A stretch of 39,520 nucleotides of DNA from contig CAZLIC010000035.1 in assembly GCA_964559535.1 (NCBI GenBank), positions 1-39,520 of the forward strand, given 5' to 3'. Positions 15,434 to 22,835 of this stretch are shown here, piece after piece. Numbering within the stretch: position 1 is the first letter of the stretch; every line of letters begins with the position of its first letter. This stretch comes from CAZLIC01 sp964559535 (GTDB taxonomy: Bacteria > Pseudomonadota > Alphaproteobacteria > Rhodobacterales > Rhodobacteraceae). The notes beneath the pieces are model-generated. The model was not told the DNA's origin. It did not search any database and saw only the letters and a list, made by a program, of their open reading frames with translations. Position numbers and translations under genes: made by a program.

Positions 15434-16762
15434 ATGGCACGGGCGATGAAAGTGGCGATTGTCGATGACGAGGCCGACATGCGCCAGTCGATCAGCCAGT
15501 GGCTGGCGCTGAGCGGGTTCGACACCGAGACCTATTCGAGTGCGGAAGAGGCGCTGAAAGGGATCGGGTCCGACTTTCCCGGTGTCGTGGTCAGCGACGT
15601 GCGGATGCCGGGGATGGACGGCATGGCCTTCCTGAAGCGGCTGATGAGCCAGGATTCGGGGCTGCCGGTCATCATCATCACCGGCCATGGCGACGTGCCG
15701 ATGGCGGTTGAGGCAATGCGGGTGGGGGCGTTCGACTTTCTGGAGAAGCCGTTCAACCCCGACCGGATGACCGAGCTGGCCAAGAAGGCCACCAACGCGC
15801 GGCGGCTGACGCTGGACAACCGGGCGCTGCGGCGGGAGCTTTCGGATGGCAGCACGCTGATGAAGAAGCTGATCGGCACATCAGGCGTGATGGACCGGCT
15901 GCGCGAGGATATCCTTGATCTGGGCCAGGCCGACGGGCACGTGTTGATCGACGGCGAGACGGGCACGGGCAAGACATTGGTCGCCCATGCGCTGCATGCG
16001 GTGGGGCCGCGGGCAGGACGCAAGTTCGTGACCATTTCGTGCAGCGCCTGGGCCGAAGAGCAGCTGGCGGCGCGGATGTTCGGGCCTTCCGAGGATGGCA
16101 CGATCCCGATGGTCGAGGAGGCGCGGGGCGGCACGCTGTGCCTGGAGGACATCGAGGCCTTGTCGGTGGCGCTGCAGGCGCGGCTTCTGACCTTCATCAA
16201 CGACCAGGGCGCGCCGCCGGGCACGCGGATCATCGCCATCTGCAACCAGCATGCGCCGGACAAGACGCTGGAGCAGCAATTGCGCCCCGACCTGTTTTAC
16301 CGGCTGGGGGCGCTGACCATTCTGTGCCCGCCGTTGCGGACGCGGGGCGAGGATATCCTGACGCTGTTCACCAAATTGAGCGAGGGATTCGCCGAGGAAT
16401 ACGGCTGCGACGCGCCGCAGGTGACGGCGCAGGAGGCCGCGCAGTTGCTGCAGGCGCCCTGGCCGGGAAATGTGCGGCAGCTGGTGAATATTGCCGAACG
16501 CGCGGTTTTGCAGAACCGGCGGGGGTCGGGGTCGATTGCCAGCCTGCTGATGGCCGACAACGAGGCGTCGGGGCCGGCGCTGACCACCGAAGGCAAGCCG
16601 CTGAAGGATTACGTCGAGGCCTTCGAGCGGATGCTGATCGACAACACCATGCGGCGGCACAAGGGCAGCATCGTTGCGGTAATGGAGGAGCTGTGCCTGC
16701 CGCGGCGGACGCTGAACGAGAAGATGGCGAAATACGGGTTGCAGCGGGCGGATTATGTGTAG
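15434..16762 (+). CDS. dctD: DctD-like NtrC-family response regulator lacking the GAFTGA sigma54 loop
   Basis: 442 residues. GGAG (15424-15427) gives good spacing to the ATG at 15434. The receiver domain has Asp11/Asp12, phospho-acceptor Asp55 (VVVSDVRMPG) and Lys105. The AAA+ domain has Walker A GETGTGKT (174-181). Between RMFG (215-217) and GGTL (232-235) there are only about 14 residues instead of the ~21 seen in NtrC proteins, and the GAFTGA loop that contacts sigma54 is absent. Walker B reads LCLEDI, with the usual Asp-Glu order reversed. The arginine region (RPDLFYRLGALTI) and PPLRTRGEDI are intact. A Fis-type HTH closes the protein (MRRHKGSIVAVMEEL, LPRRTLNEKM). It is predicted to control C4-dicarboxylate uptake genes under DctB, but probably not through sigma54, as known for Rhodobacter capsulatus NtrC. 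Confidence 0.85.
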   Translation: MARAMKVAIVDDEADMRQSISQWLALSGFDTETYSSAEEALKGIGSDFPGVVVSDVRMPGMDGMAFLKRLMSQDSGLPVIIITGHGDVPMAVEAMRVGAFDFLEKPFNPDRMTELAKKATNARRLTLDNRALRRELSDGSTLMKKLIGTSGVMDRLREDILDLGQADGHVLIDGETGTGKTLVAHALHAVGPRAGRKFVTISCSAWAEEQLAARMFGPSEDGTIPMVEEARGGTLCLEDIEALSVALQARLLTFINDQGAPPGTRIIAICNQHAPDKTLEQQLRPDLFYRLGALTILCPPLRTRGEDILTLFTKLSEGFAEEYGCDAPQVTAQEAAQLLQAPWPGNVRQLVNIAERAVLQNRRGSGSIASLLMADNEASGPALTTEGKPLKDYVEAFERMLIDNTMRRHKGSIVAVMEELCLPRRTLNEKMAKYGLQRADYV

Positions 16763-16768
16763 GCTGTA

Positions 16769-16794
16769 GGATGGGTGCTTGCACCCATCCTTTT
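16769..16794 (+). terminator. Terminator of dctBD
   Basis: GGATGGGTGC (16769-16778) pairs perfectly with GCACCCATCC (16781-16790), followed by TTTT. It lies 6 nt after the dctD stop codon. Confidence 0.8.
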
Positions 16795-16805
16795 GGTCTT
16801 GCTTG

Positions 16806-16838
16806 GCCCCTGCCGCACGCAACGTGACGGCAGGGGCA
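16806..16838 (-). terminator. Possible terminator of the GlcG-like gene
   Basis: GCCCCTGCCG (16806-16815) pairs with CGGCAGGGGC (16829-16838) around a 13-nt loop, just beyond the minus-strand stop at 16845. No uridine run follows on the minus strand, so it is weaker than a classical terminator. Confidence 0.4.
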
Positions 16839-16844
16839 AGGGAC

Positions 16845-17351
16845 TTACTTCAGCAGGCCGGCCGCCGCGTCGATGGCCGCCTGGGCGCACTGTTCGTCCT
16901 CGTCGCCGCTTGCGCCGCTGACGCCGATACCGCCAATCGGAACGCCGCCCGAGATGATCGGCAGGCCGCCGGGAAACGCGATCAGGCCGGGAACCAGGGC
17001 GATCCCCGGCAAGTCGGCGCCGACACCGTCCTTGGCCGGGCCATAGGACAGCAGTTCGAAGTTGCGCGTCGTGTTGTTGAACAGGGCCGCCGTTCTGGCC
17101 TTGTTCGTGGCGATCGCCTCGCAGGCCTTGCAGGCGCCATCCTGGCGGTTCACGAGGATGGTGTTCCCGCCGTCATCGACGATGACGACGTTGATCGGCT
17201 GGTACTTCGTCGCAACCTGGTGTGCAAGGCAGGCCTCGGCCATGACCTGGGCCGTTGCCAGATTCAGGACGGGCTTGTCGTCCAGCGCGCTTGCGGCCTG
17301 CGCCGCGAACGACGCCAGTGCCAGTACGGCAATTCCGGTAGCTTTCTTCAT
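16845..17351 (-). CDS. Secreted GlcG/HbpS-family (DUF336) protein
   Basis: 168 residues. A signal peptide is clear (MKKATGIAVLALASFAAQA, likely cut near ASA-LDD), so the mature protein is periplasmic. The rest shows the GlcG/HbpS fold: an early NLATAQVMAEACLAHQ helix, NVVIVDDGGNTILVNRQDGA, a central NKARTAALF helix, and the glycine-rich GGLPIISGGVPIGGIGVSG block followed by DEDEQCAQAAIDA. The family includes heme-binding HbpS and the accessory protein GlcG; no enzymatic role is established. Mature residues include four cysteines, two in an ACKAC motif, which could be metal-, heme- or disulfide-related. A strong GGAGG precedes the start. The upstream region carries palindromes described separately. 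Confidence 0.8.
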   Translation of the reverse strand: MKKATGIAVLALASFAAQAASALDDKPVLNLATAQVMAEACLAHQVATKYQPINVVIVDDGGNTILVNRQDGACKACEAIATNKARTAALFNNTTRNFELLSYGPAKDGVGADLPGIALVPGLIAFPGGLPIISGGVPIGGIGVSGASGDEDEQCAQAAIDAAAGLLK

Positions 17352-17370
17352 TCTACTTCCTCCCTGAGAC

Positions 17371-17384
17371 AGCGCACGTGCGCT
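17371..17384. promoter_or_regulatory. 14-bp perfect palindrome upstream of the GlcG-like gene
   Basis: AGCGCACGTGCGCT is fully self-complementary and lies 20 nt before the start codon of the GlcG-like gene. It could be an operator or a short mRNA hairpin just before the ribosome binding site. Confidence 0.45.
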
Positions 17385-17397
17385 ATGCGGTACATGT

Positions 17398-17415
17398 CTG
17401 ACGTACGTACATCAG
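17398..17415. promoter_or_regulatory. Operator-like dyad, site 1
   Basis: CTGACGTAC followed by GTACATCAG forms an 18-bp near-perfect palindrome (one mismatch per arm). Its right part recurs at 17494-17506. It borders an AT-rich stretch (17416-17460) that probably holds the promoter of the GlcG-like gene. The geometry suits a TetR- or MarR-type dimeric repressor. Confidence 0.45.
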
Positions 17416-17486
17416 TTAAACGATTCTTTTTTCTATTACGCGCGTTTCTGCTGCAATAATGCGCGAAAATCCGCCTGTTTGAGGAT

Positions 17487-17506
17487 TGATGAGGTACGAA
17501 CATCAG
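17487..17506. promoter_or_regulatory. Operator-like dyad, site 2
   Basis: TGATG-N9-CATCA inverted repeat; the segment GTACGAACATCAG (17494-17506) matches 12 of 13 bases of site 1 (17403-17415). It lies about 90 bp from site 1, on the other side of the AT-rich promoter-like stretch. Confidence 0.4.
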
Positions 17507-18034
17507 AATTGTCGCGCTGGTGGCTCGGCCCCAGTCGAATCGGCCCAAACGTGCATGGCGCTTGCTGGCAGACAGGATTGGTCGAGGTCGTGTGCCCGGC
17601 GTGCGGTGTTCCGTGACCCCCCCCCTTGTCATTCCCGCGAACCGGGCGCTATGGTCCGCAGACGTGCCGTCCTGTCTGAAAGGACAGGGGGCATGCGTCA
17701 GTTTCGCTGCCGGGGGGGCAGGGTGCGCCGATGGGCCGCCGCGCCGCGCCAGGGGCAGACCGAATGGCCGCAAGGCCGACAGAACGCCGCGCAAGACCGG
17801 GGCAAGCCCTTGGGATCGTTCGGTAAATGCAATGGCGCCGGGTCCCGGTGCCGGTAAGGGAACCGCGATGGGGTGTGACGCAAGGGTGGGCAACATGGGC
17901 GGGGGCCAGGCGGCCCGTCGCCCGGTTGCCCCGCGCCGCCCCGTTGCCCAGACAAGTCGCCACAGGTCCGTTCCACCCCCTGATACCGCCTTGCGCGGCA
18001 GGGGATCGGGGCCGCCTGGGCGCCACGGACAATC
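17507..18034 (+). other. Long leader/intergenic region before rne
   Basis: No convincing gene was found in this 528-nt stretch; its open frames look like shadow sequence. It contains a hairpin CCTGTC-TGAAAG-GACAGG at 17671-17688 followed by a G run. RNase E genes often have long structured 5' untranslated regions through which the enzyme limits its own mRNA, so a structured leader is the likely content, but the transcription start is not identified. Confidence 0.4.
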
Positions 18035-20734
18035 ATGGCAAAGAAGATGCTTATCGATGCGACGCACGCCGAGGAAACTCGCGTCGTCGTGGTGGACGGA
18101 AACAAGGTCGAGGAGTTCGACTTCGAAACCGTGCACCGTCGCCCCCTGCAGGGCAACATCTACCTGGCAAAGGTCACACGGGTAGAGCCGTCGCTGCAGG
18201 CGGCCTTTGTGGACTATGGCGGGAACCGGCACGGGTTCCTGGCCTTCGCCGAAATCCACCCCGACTATTATCAGATTCCGGTGGCCGACCGTAAGGCGCT
18301 GCTGGAGGAAGAGCGGGCGCTGGCCCGTGCGGAGGACGACGAGGAGAACGGCCGCCGCCGCCGCCCGGCGCCGCGGCCACGTCCGCAGCCCGAGGCCGCA
18401 CCGCGCGACGCGCAGGTGACGCAGGGCATTTCCGGGATGGATGTGGTGGACCTGGGCGAAGAGACCGGCGCGGATACGCTGGTGGAGGGTCCGGTGACCG
18501 AGGTGCAGGCCGACGTGGTGAGTGAGGCCGCCCATGAGGCGTCCCACGAGGCGTCCCATGAGGCCCACCATGACGACGAGCCTGCCGAGGCGTTCCGCGC
18601 CATCGACCATGCCAGCGACACCGATGACGAGATCGAGTCGATCGCCGAAGAGGACGTGGCCGAGGAAATCAGCCAGCCCCGCCGCAGCCCGCGCGCCCGG
18701 CGCTACAAGATTCAGGAAGTGGTCAAGGTCCGGCAGATCATGCTGGTGCAGGTGGTCAAGGAAGAGCGGGGCAACAAGGGTGCTGCGCTGACCACCTATC
18801 TGAGCCTTGCCGGCCGGTATTGCGTGCTGATGCCGAACACCGCGCGGGGCGGTGGCATTTCGCGCAAGATCACCAATGTGGCCGACCGCAAGAAGCTGAA
18901 GGAAATCGCGGGCGAGATCGAGGTGCCGGAAGGTGCCGGCCTGATCGTGCGCACGGCGGGGGCCAAGCGTACGAAGGCCGAGATCGTGCGCGACTATGAA
19001 TATCTGATGCGGCTGTGGGAGCAGGTGCGCGAGCTGACTTTGCGCTCGATTGCGCCGGCGCCGATCTACGAGGAAGGCAACCTGATCAAGAAGGCGATCC
19101 GCGACCTGTACAACCGCGAGATCGACGAGGTGCTGGTCGAGGGCGAGGCCGGCTGGCGTGCCGCGCGCGACTTCATGGCGATGATCATGCCTGGCCAGCA
19201 GTCGGTGGTGAAGCCCTATGCCGAGCAGATGCCGCTGTTCGCGCGGTTCCAGGTGGAAAGCTATCTGGCGGGCATGTTCAACCCGGTGGTGCAGCTGAAA
19301 TCGGGTGGCTACATCGTGATCGGGGTGACCGAGGCGCTGGTGGCCATCGACGTGAACTCGGGCCGGGCGACCAAGGAAGGGTCCATCGAGGACACCGCGC
19401 TGAAGACCAACCTGGAGGCCGCCGACGAGGTGGCCCGCCAGTTGCGGCTGCGCGACCTGGCCGGGCTGATCGTGATCGACTTCATCGACATGGAGGAGCG
19501 GCGCAACAACGCCTCGGTCGAGAAGCGGCTGAAGGACCGGCTGAAGACCGACCGCGCGCGCATTCAGGTGGGGCGGATCAGCGGGTTCGGCCTTCTGGAG
19601 ATGAGCCGCCAGCGGCTGCGGCCGGGCATGCTGGAAAGCACCACGCAGCCCTGCGCGCATTGCCATGGCACGGGCCTGATCCGGTCGGATGAATCGATGG
19701 CGCTGACGGTGCTGCGGGCGCTGGAAGAGGAAGGCACGCGCAAGCGGTCACGCGAGGTGCTGTTGAAGGCGCCGGTGGGGATTGTCAACTTCCTGATCAA
19801 CCAGAAGCGTGAGCATATCGCGCTGATCGAAAGCCGGTACGGCATGGCGGTGCGGATCGAGGCCGATCCCAAGCTGATCAGCCCGGACTATGCGATCGAC
19901 AAGTTCAAGACGGCAAGCCGCCCGGTGCCCGAGGCGGCGAATGTTGTTGTGGGCGACGCATCGCTGATGGGCGCGGCGGTCGAGGAGATCATCGACGTCG
20001 TCGAGGAGGCCGAGGTGGTGGCCGAGGTCGCCGAGGTGCCCGAGGTGGTTGCGGTGCCTGCGGCTGCGGCGGCTGCGGCCGATGGCGAGGGACCGAAGAA
20101 GAAGCGGCGTCGGCGGCGGCGTCGGCGCGGGGCGCCCAACGGTGCGGCGCCGGGTGGCGTGCAGGCCGAAGGCGCGTCGGACGAGGCTGACGGTGACGAC
20201 GAGGATGACGGCGAGGACGAGGGTGATGCGGTGGCCGCTGAACAGGCCATGCCCGCGGAAGCCCCTGTGCCTGTTGCCGTGGCTGAGCCCGTGACCGAGC
20301 CTGCGGCCGAGCCGGTTGCACCTGCCAAACCTTTGCGGTCGCGCAGCCGCAAGCCGAAAGCGGCGCCCGCGGAAACACCCGTGCCCGCAGCAGAGACACC
20401 CGCCGCGGCCCCTGAGTCTGCGCCGGCGCCAAAACCGTCGCGCAGCCGCAGCCGCAAGCCCAAAGCCGATGCCGTTGTCGAAGCTGCGCCGGAACCCGCC
20501 CCCTTGCTGGCGCCCGTGGAGGTGCCCGAGGTTGCCGCAGCTGCTGATGAGGCTCCGGTTCCGCAGGCTGCGCCCACGTTGTTGCCCGATCCGGGTGATG
20601 CCGTGGCACCGTCGGACGGGCCGGTGGCCGACCCGGGGCTGGCCGACCCGCTGCCGGACGAGCCCGAGCCTGCGCCCGAACCTGCCGGAGAGCCTAAGCC
20701 CAAGAAGCGCGGCTGGTGGTCACTGGGCCGGTAA
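18035..20734 (+). CDS. rne: Ribonuclease E
   Basis: 899 residues, starting MAKKMLIDATHAEETRVVVV as usual for alphaproteobacterial RNase E. The S1 domain (~35-85, then ~223-275) is split by a 130-residue charged insertion with arginine/proline-rich and acidic/histidine-rich parts. The 5'-sensor and DNase I-like catalytic domain follow, with Asp439 (VAIDVNSG) and Asp482 (IVIDFIDM) at the magnesium positions. Zn-link cysteines are Cys540 and Cys543 (CAHCHG). After ~620 the protein becomes disordered, with an arginine-rich stretch (KKKRRRRRRRRG, RNA binding) and long Ala/Pro/Glu tracts ending KPKKRGWWSLGR, a likely degradosome scaffold. It cuts single-stranded RNA and shapes mRNA decay; in Rhodobacter it also affects photosynthesis mRNA stability. 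A GC-rich hairpin follows the stop. Confidence 0.95.
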   Translation: MAKKMLIDATHAEETRVVVVDGNKVEEFDFETVHRRPLQGNIYLAKVTRVEPSLQAAFVDYGGNRHGFLAFAEIHPDYYQIPVADRKALLEEERALARAEDDEENGRRRRPAPRPRPQPEAAPRDAQVTQGISGMDVVDLGEETGADTLVEGPVTEVQADVVSEAAHEASHEASHEAHHDDEPAEAFRAIDHASDTDDEIESIAEEDVAEEISQPRRSPRARRYKIQEVVKVRQIMLVQVVKEERGNKGAALTTYLSLAGRYCVLMPNTARGGGISRKITNVADRKKLKEIAGEIEVPEGAGLIVRTAGAKRTKAEIVRDYEYLMRLWEQVRELTLRSIAPAPIYEEGNLIKKAIRDLYNREIDEVLVEGEAGWRAARDFMAMIMPGQQSVVKPYAEQMPLFARFQVESYLAGMFNPVVQLKSGGYIVIGVTEALVAIDVNSGRATKEGSIEDTALKTNLEAADEVARQLRLRDLAGLIVIDFIDMEERRNNASVEKRLKDRLKTDRARIQVGRISGFGLLEMSRQRLRPGMLESTTQPCAHCHGTGLIRSDESMALTVLRALEEEGTRKRSREVLLKAPVGIVNFLINQKREHIALIESRYGMAVRIEADPKLISPDYAIDKFKTASRPVPEAANVVVGDASLMGAAVEEIIDVVEEAEVVAEVAEVPEVVAVPAAAAAAADGEGPKKKRRRRRRRRGAPNGAAPGGVQAEGASDEADGDDEDDGEDEGDAVAAEQAMPAEAPVPVAVAEPVTEPAAEPVAPAKPLRSRSRKPKAAPAETPVPAAETPAAAPESAPAPKPSRSRSRKPKADAVVEAAPEPAPLLAPVEVPEVAAAADEAPVPQAAPTLLPDPGDAVAPSDGPVADPGLADPLPDEPEPAPEPAGEPKPKKRGWWSLGR

Positions 20735-20754
20735 GACCACGCAATCGTGACGCG

Positions 20755-20772
20755 GGGCCGGGTGACCGGCCC
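20755..20772 (+). terminator. Possible weak terminator between rne and ccdA
   Basis: GGGCCGG (20755-20761) pairs with CCGGCCC (20766-20772) around a GTGA loop. No uridine run follows, so it may be only a stabilising 3' hairpin or an attenuator. Confidence 0.35.
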
Positions 20773-20797
20773 TGCCCGTTGCGGTAGTTGCACAAGG

Positions 20798-21550
20798 ATG
20801 TTCGGCATCGACCTTCTTGACGCAAGCCTGCTACCCGCCCTGCTGATCGCACTGGCGGCCGGCGTGCTGTCGTTCCTGTCACCTTGTGTGCTGCCCATTG
20901 TTCCGCCCTACCTGGCCTACATGGGCGGCATCAGCATGGGCGACATGCGCGCGGATGGAACAGCGGCGCGCCAGCAGGTGCTGCTGCCTGCGGCCTTTTT
21001 CGTGCTTGGGCTGTCGACCGTGTTTCTGCTGCTGGGCTTTGCGGCCTCGGCGCTGGGGCGATTGTTCCTGGAAAACCAGATCTGGCTGTCGCGCGTTTCG
21101 GGCGCGGTGGTCATCGTGTTCGGGCTGCACTTCCTGGGCCTGTTCCGCATTCCCCTGATGGACCGCGAGGCGCGGATTGACGCCAGCCATCAGGGTGGCG
21201 CCTTTGGCGCCTATGTGCTGGGGCTGGCCTTCGCCTTTGGCTGGACACCCTGCATCGGGCCGCAGCTGGGCGCCATTCTGTCCATCGCGGCGACCGAGGC
21301 GAACCTGGGCCGCGGCACGGCGCTGCTGGGGGTCTATGCGCTGGGTCTTGGCCTGCCGTTCCTGCTGGCCGCGCTGTTCATTGAACGCGCGATGGGCGTG
21401 ATGGGTCGGCTGAAGCGGCACATGAAGACCATCGAGCGGGCGATGGGCGCATTGCTGATCCTGGTGGGCCTGGCGCTGCTGACCGGGGCCTTCTCGGACT
21501 TTTCCTATTGGCTTCTGGAAACCTTCCCGGGGCTTGCCACGCTGGGCTAG
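20798..21550 (+). CDS. ccdA: Cytochrome c biogenesis protein CcdA
   Basis: 250 residues. The start at 20798 was chosen because the hydrophobic family core begins immediately (MFGIDLLDASLLPALLIALA); the open frame extends 17 codons upstream without conserved sequence. Six membrane helices are predicted. The redox cysteines are Cys30 (FLSPCVLPIVPPYLAYMGG) and Cys152 (GWTPCIGPQLGA), both in the proline-flanked setting typical of CcdA. It carries electrons from cytoplasmic thioredoxin across the membrane to keep apocytochrome c haem-binding cysteines reduced, which also serves the cytochrome c2 encoded in this window. The next gene starts 61 nt downstream on the same strand. Confidence 0.9.
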   Translation: MFGIDLLDASLLPALLIALAAGVLSFLSPCVLPIVPPYLAYMGGISMGDMRADGTAARQQVLLPAAFFVLGLSTVFLLLGFAASALGRLFLENQIWLSRVSGAVVIVFGLHFLGLFRIPLMDREARIDASHQGGAFGAYVLGLAFAFGWTPCIGPQLGAILSIAATEANLGRGTALLGVYALGLGLPFLLAALFIERAMGVMGRLKRHMKTIERAMGALLILVGLALLTGAFSDFSYWLLETFPGLATLG

Positions 21551-21611
21551 GCGCCGCTTTGATGCCAGAATTGCGTGGCAGGCTGCGCGGGATGCGGGCA
21601 GGGTGGCAGGC

Positions 21612-22835
21612 GTGAAGGATATGGGCGAAGAACGGCCGTTCCGGCGCCGGGTGTTCTACATCCCGGGCTACGACCCGTTTCACCCCCGCCGCTACCGCGA
21701 GCTGTACCGCAAGGAGGGCGCGGCGCAGGCGGCGATCTCGGGCTATTCCCTGTCGCTGGCGCCAAAACGCGGCGGCGGGCCGTTCGGGTGGCATGTGCAG
21801 ACCGTCGGTATGGGGCGGCGGGCCGAGGCGGATGTCGAGGTGCTGGTGTGGTCGGACCTGGTGAAGCACAGCATGCAGGCCGGGATTGCCGCGACCTATG
21901 GGCTGATGCTGCGCACGGCCTGGGTCTATGTGGCGTCGGGTGCGCTGTGGCGGCTGGCGCGGTTGCGCAAGGGGCCCACCATTGCGGCGCTGTATCCGGT
22001 GGTGTTGCTGGTGCTGCAGGCGCTGGCGGCGCTGCTACTGGCGGCGGTGGTGGCACGCGTAGCGGTGGAGTACTTGCCGGGATGGCCGGGGATGGTGGCG
22101 GGGCTGGGTGCGGGGGCGGTGCTGGGCTGGCTGCTGTTGCGCTGGTTCCGTGCGCACGACAACCGGGTGTTCGCCTGGTACCTGATGCAGGACTATGCCT
22201 ATTCCGCCGTGCATGGCGGGGCGAACCCGCCCGCGCTGGAGGCGCGGATGGCCGAGTTCGGGGCCAAGATCCGCGCGGCGATGGCTGGGGACGTGGACGA
22301 GGTGCTGGTGATCGGGCATTCCTCGGGTGCGCATCTGGGCGTTTCGGTGCTGGCCGATCTGGTGCGGGAGGGGCTGCCGGAACGGCGCCCGGCGCTGGCA
22401 TTCCTGTCCTTGGGGCACGTGGTGCCGATGGTCAGTTTCCTGCCGAATGCCGGTAGGTTGCGGCGCGATCTTCACGTTCTGTCTGAACAGGGTCAGGTGG
22501 TATGGGTGGATGTGACGGCGCCCGGCGACGGCTGCGCCTTTGCGCTGTGTGATCCGGTGGCGGTGTCGGGGGTGGCGCCTGCGGCGCAGAAGTGGCCGCT
22601 GGTGCTGTCGGCGGCCTTCACGCAGACGCTGTCGCCGGAAAAGTGGAAGGAATTGCGCTGGCGGTTTTTCCGGCTGCATTTCCAGTACCTGTGCGCCTTT
22701 GACCGGCCGCGCGACTATGACTATTTCCAGATCACCGCGGGGCCCGTCACCCTTGCCGACCGCTATGCCGGGCGGGGGCATTCGCGCAGCCGGATCGTCA
22801 CGCCGCTGTCGCCGCATGTGACCATGGCGGCATGA
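21612..22835 (+). CDS. Membrane-anchored alpha/beta-hydrolase-like protein, uncharacterised
   Basis: About 407 residues from the GTG at 21612 (AGGG at 21600-21603, spacing 8); an ATG at 21621 is an alternative. The N-terminal VFYIPGYDPFHPRRYRELY looks like the first strand and oxyanion region of a hydrolase. Two hydrophobic segments (~126-148 and ~158-177) form a membrane hairpin, after which the nucleophile elbow VLVIGHSSGAHLG (Ser237) appears. The Asp and His of a triad are not securely identified (RGHSRS near the C-terminus is a candidate). I do not recognise a characterised homolog; the product may be a lipid- or ester-active enzyme at the inner membrane. Its stop overlaps the P450 start in an ATGA, so the two are translationally coupled and probably functionally linked. 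Confidence 0.7.
   Translation: MKDMGEERPFRRRVFYIPGYDPFHPRRYRELYRKEGAAQAAISGYSLSLAPKRGGGPFGWHVQTVGMGRRAEADVEVLVWSDLVKHSMQAGIAATYGLMLRTAWVYVASGALWRLARLRKGPTIAALYPVVLLVLQALAALLLAAVVARVAVEYLPGWPGMVAGLGAGAVLGWLLLRWFRAHDNRVFAWYLMQDYAYSAVHGGANPPALEARMAEFGAKIRAAMAGDVDEVLVIGHSSGAHLGVSVLADLVREGLPERRPALAFLSLGHVVPMVSFLPNAGRLRRDLHVLSEQGQVVWVDVTAPGDGCAFALCDPVAVSGVAPAAQKWPLVLSAAFTQTLSPEKWKELRWRFFRLHFQYLCAFDRPRDYDYFQITAGPVTLADRYAGRGHSRSRIVTPLSPHVTMAA

Noticed and set aside
17391..17415. PpsR site upstream of the GlcG-like gene
   Set aside because: TGT and ACA are separated by 11 rather than 12 bases, and the better symmetry is centred elsewhere (17406/17407).
17348..19666. A 772-codon minus-strand open frame through the rne leader and rne
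   Set aside because: The plus strand encodes full-length RNase E; the minus product is His/Arg/Leu-rich shadow sequence without domains.
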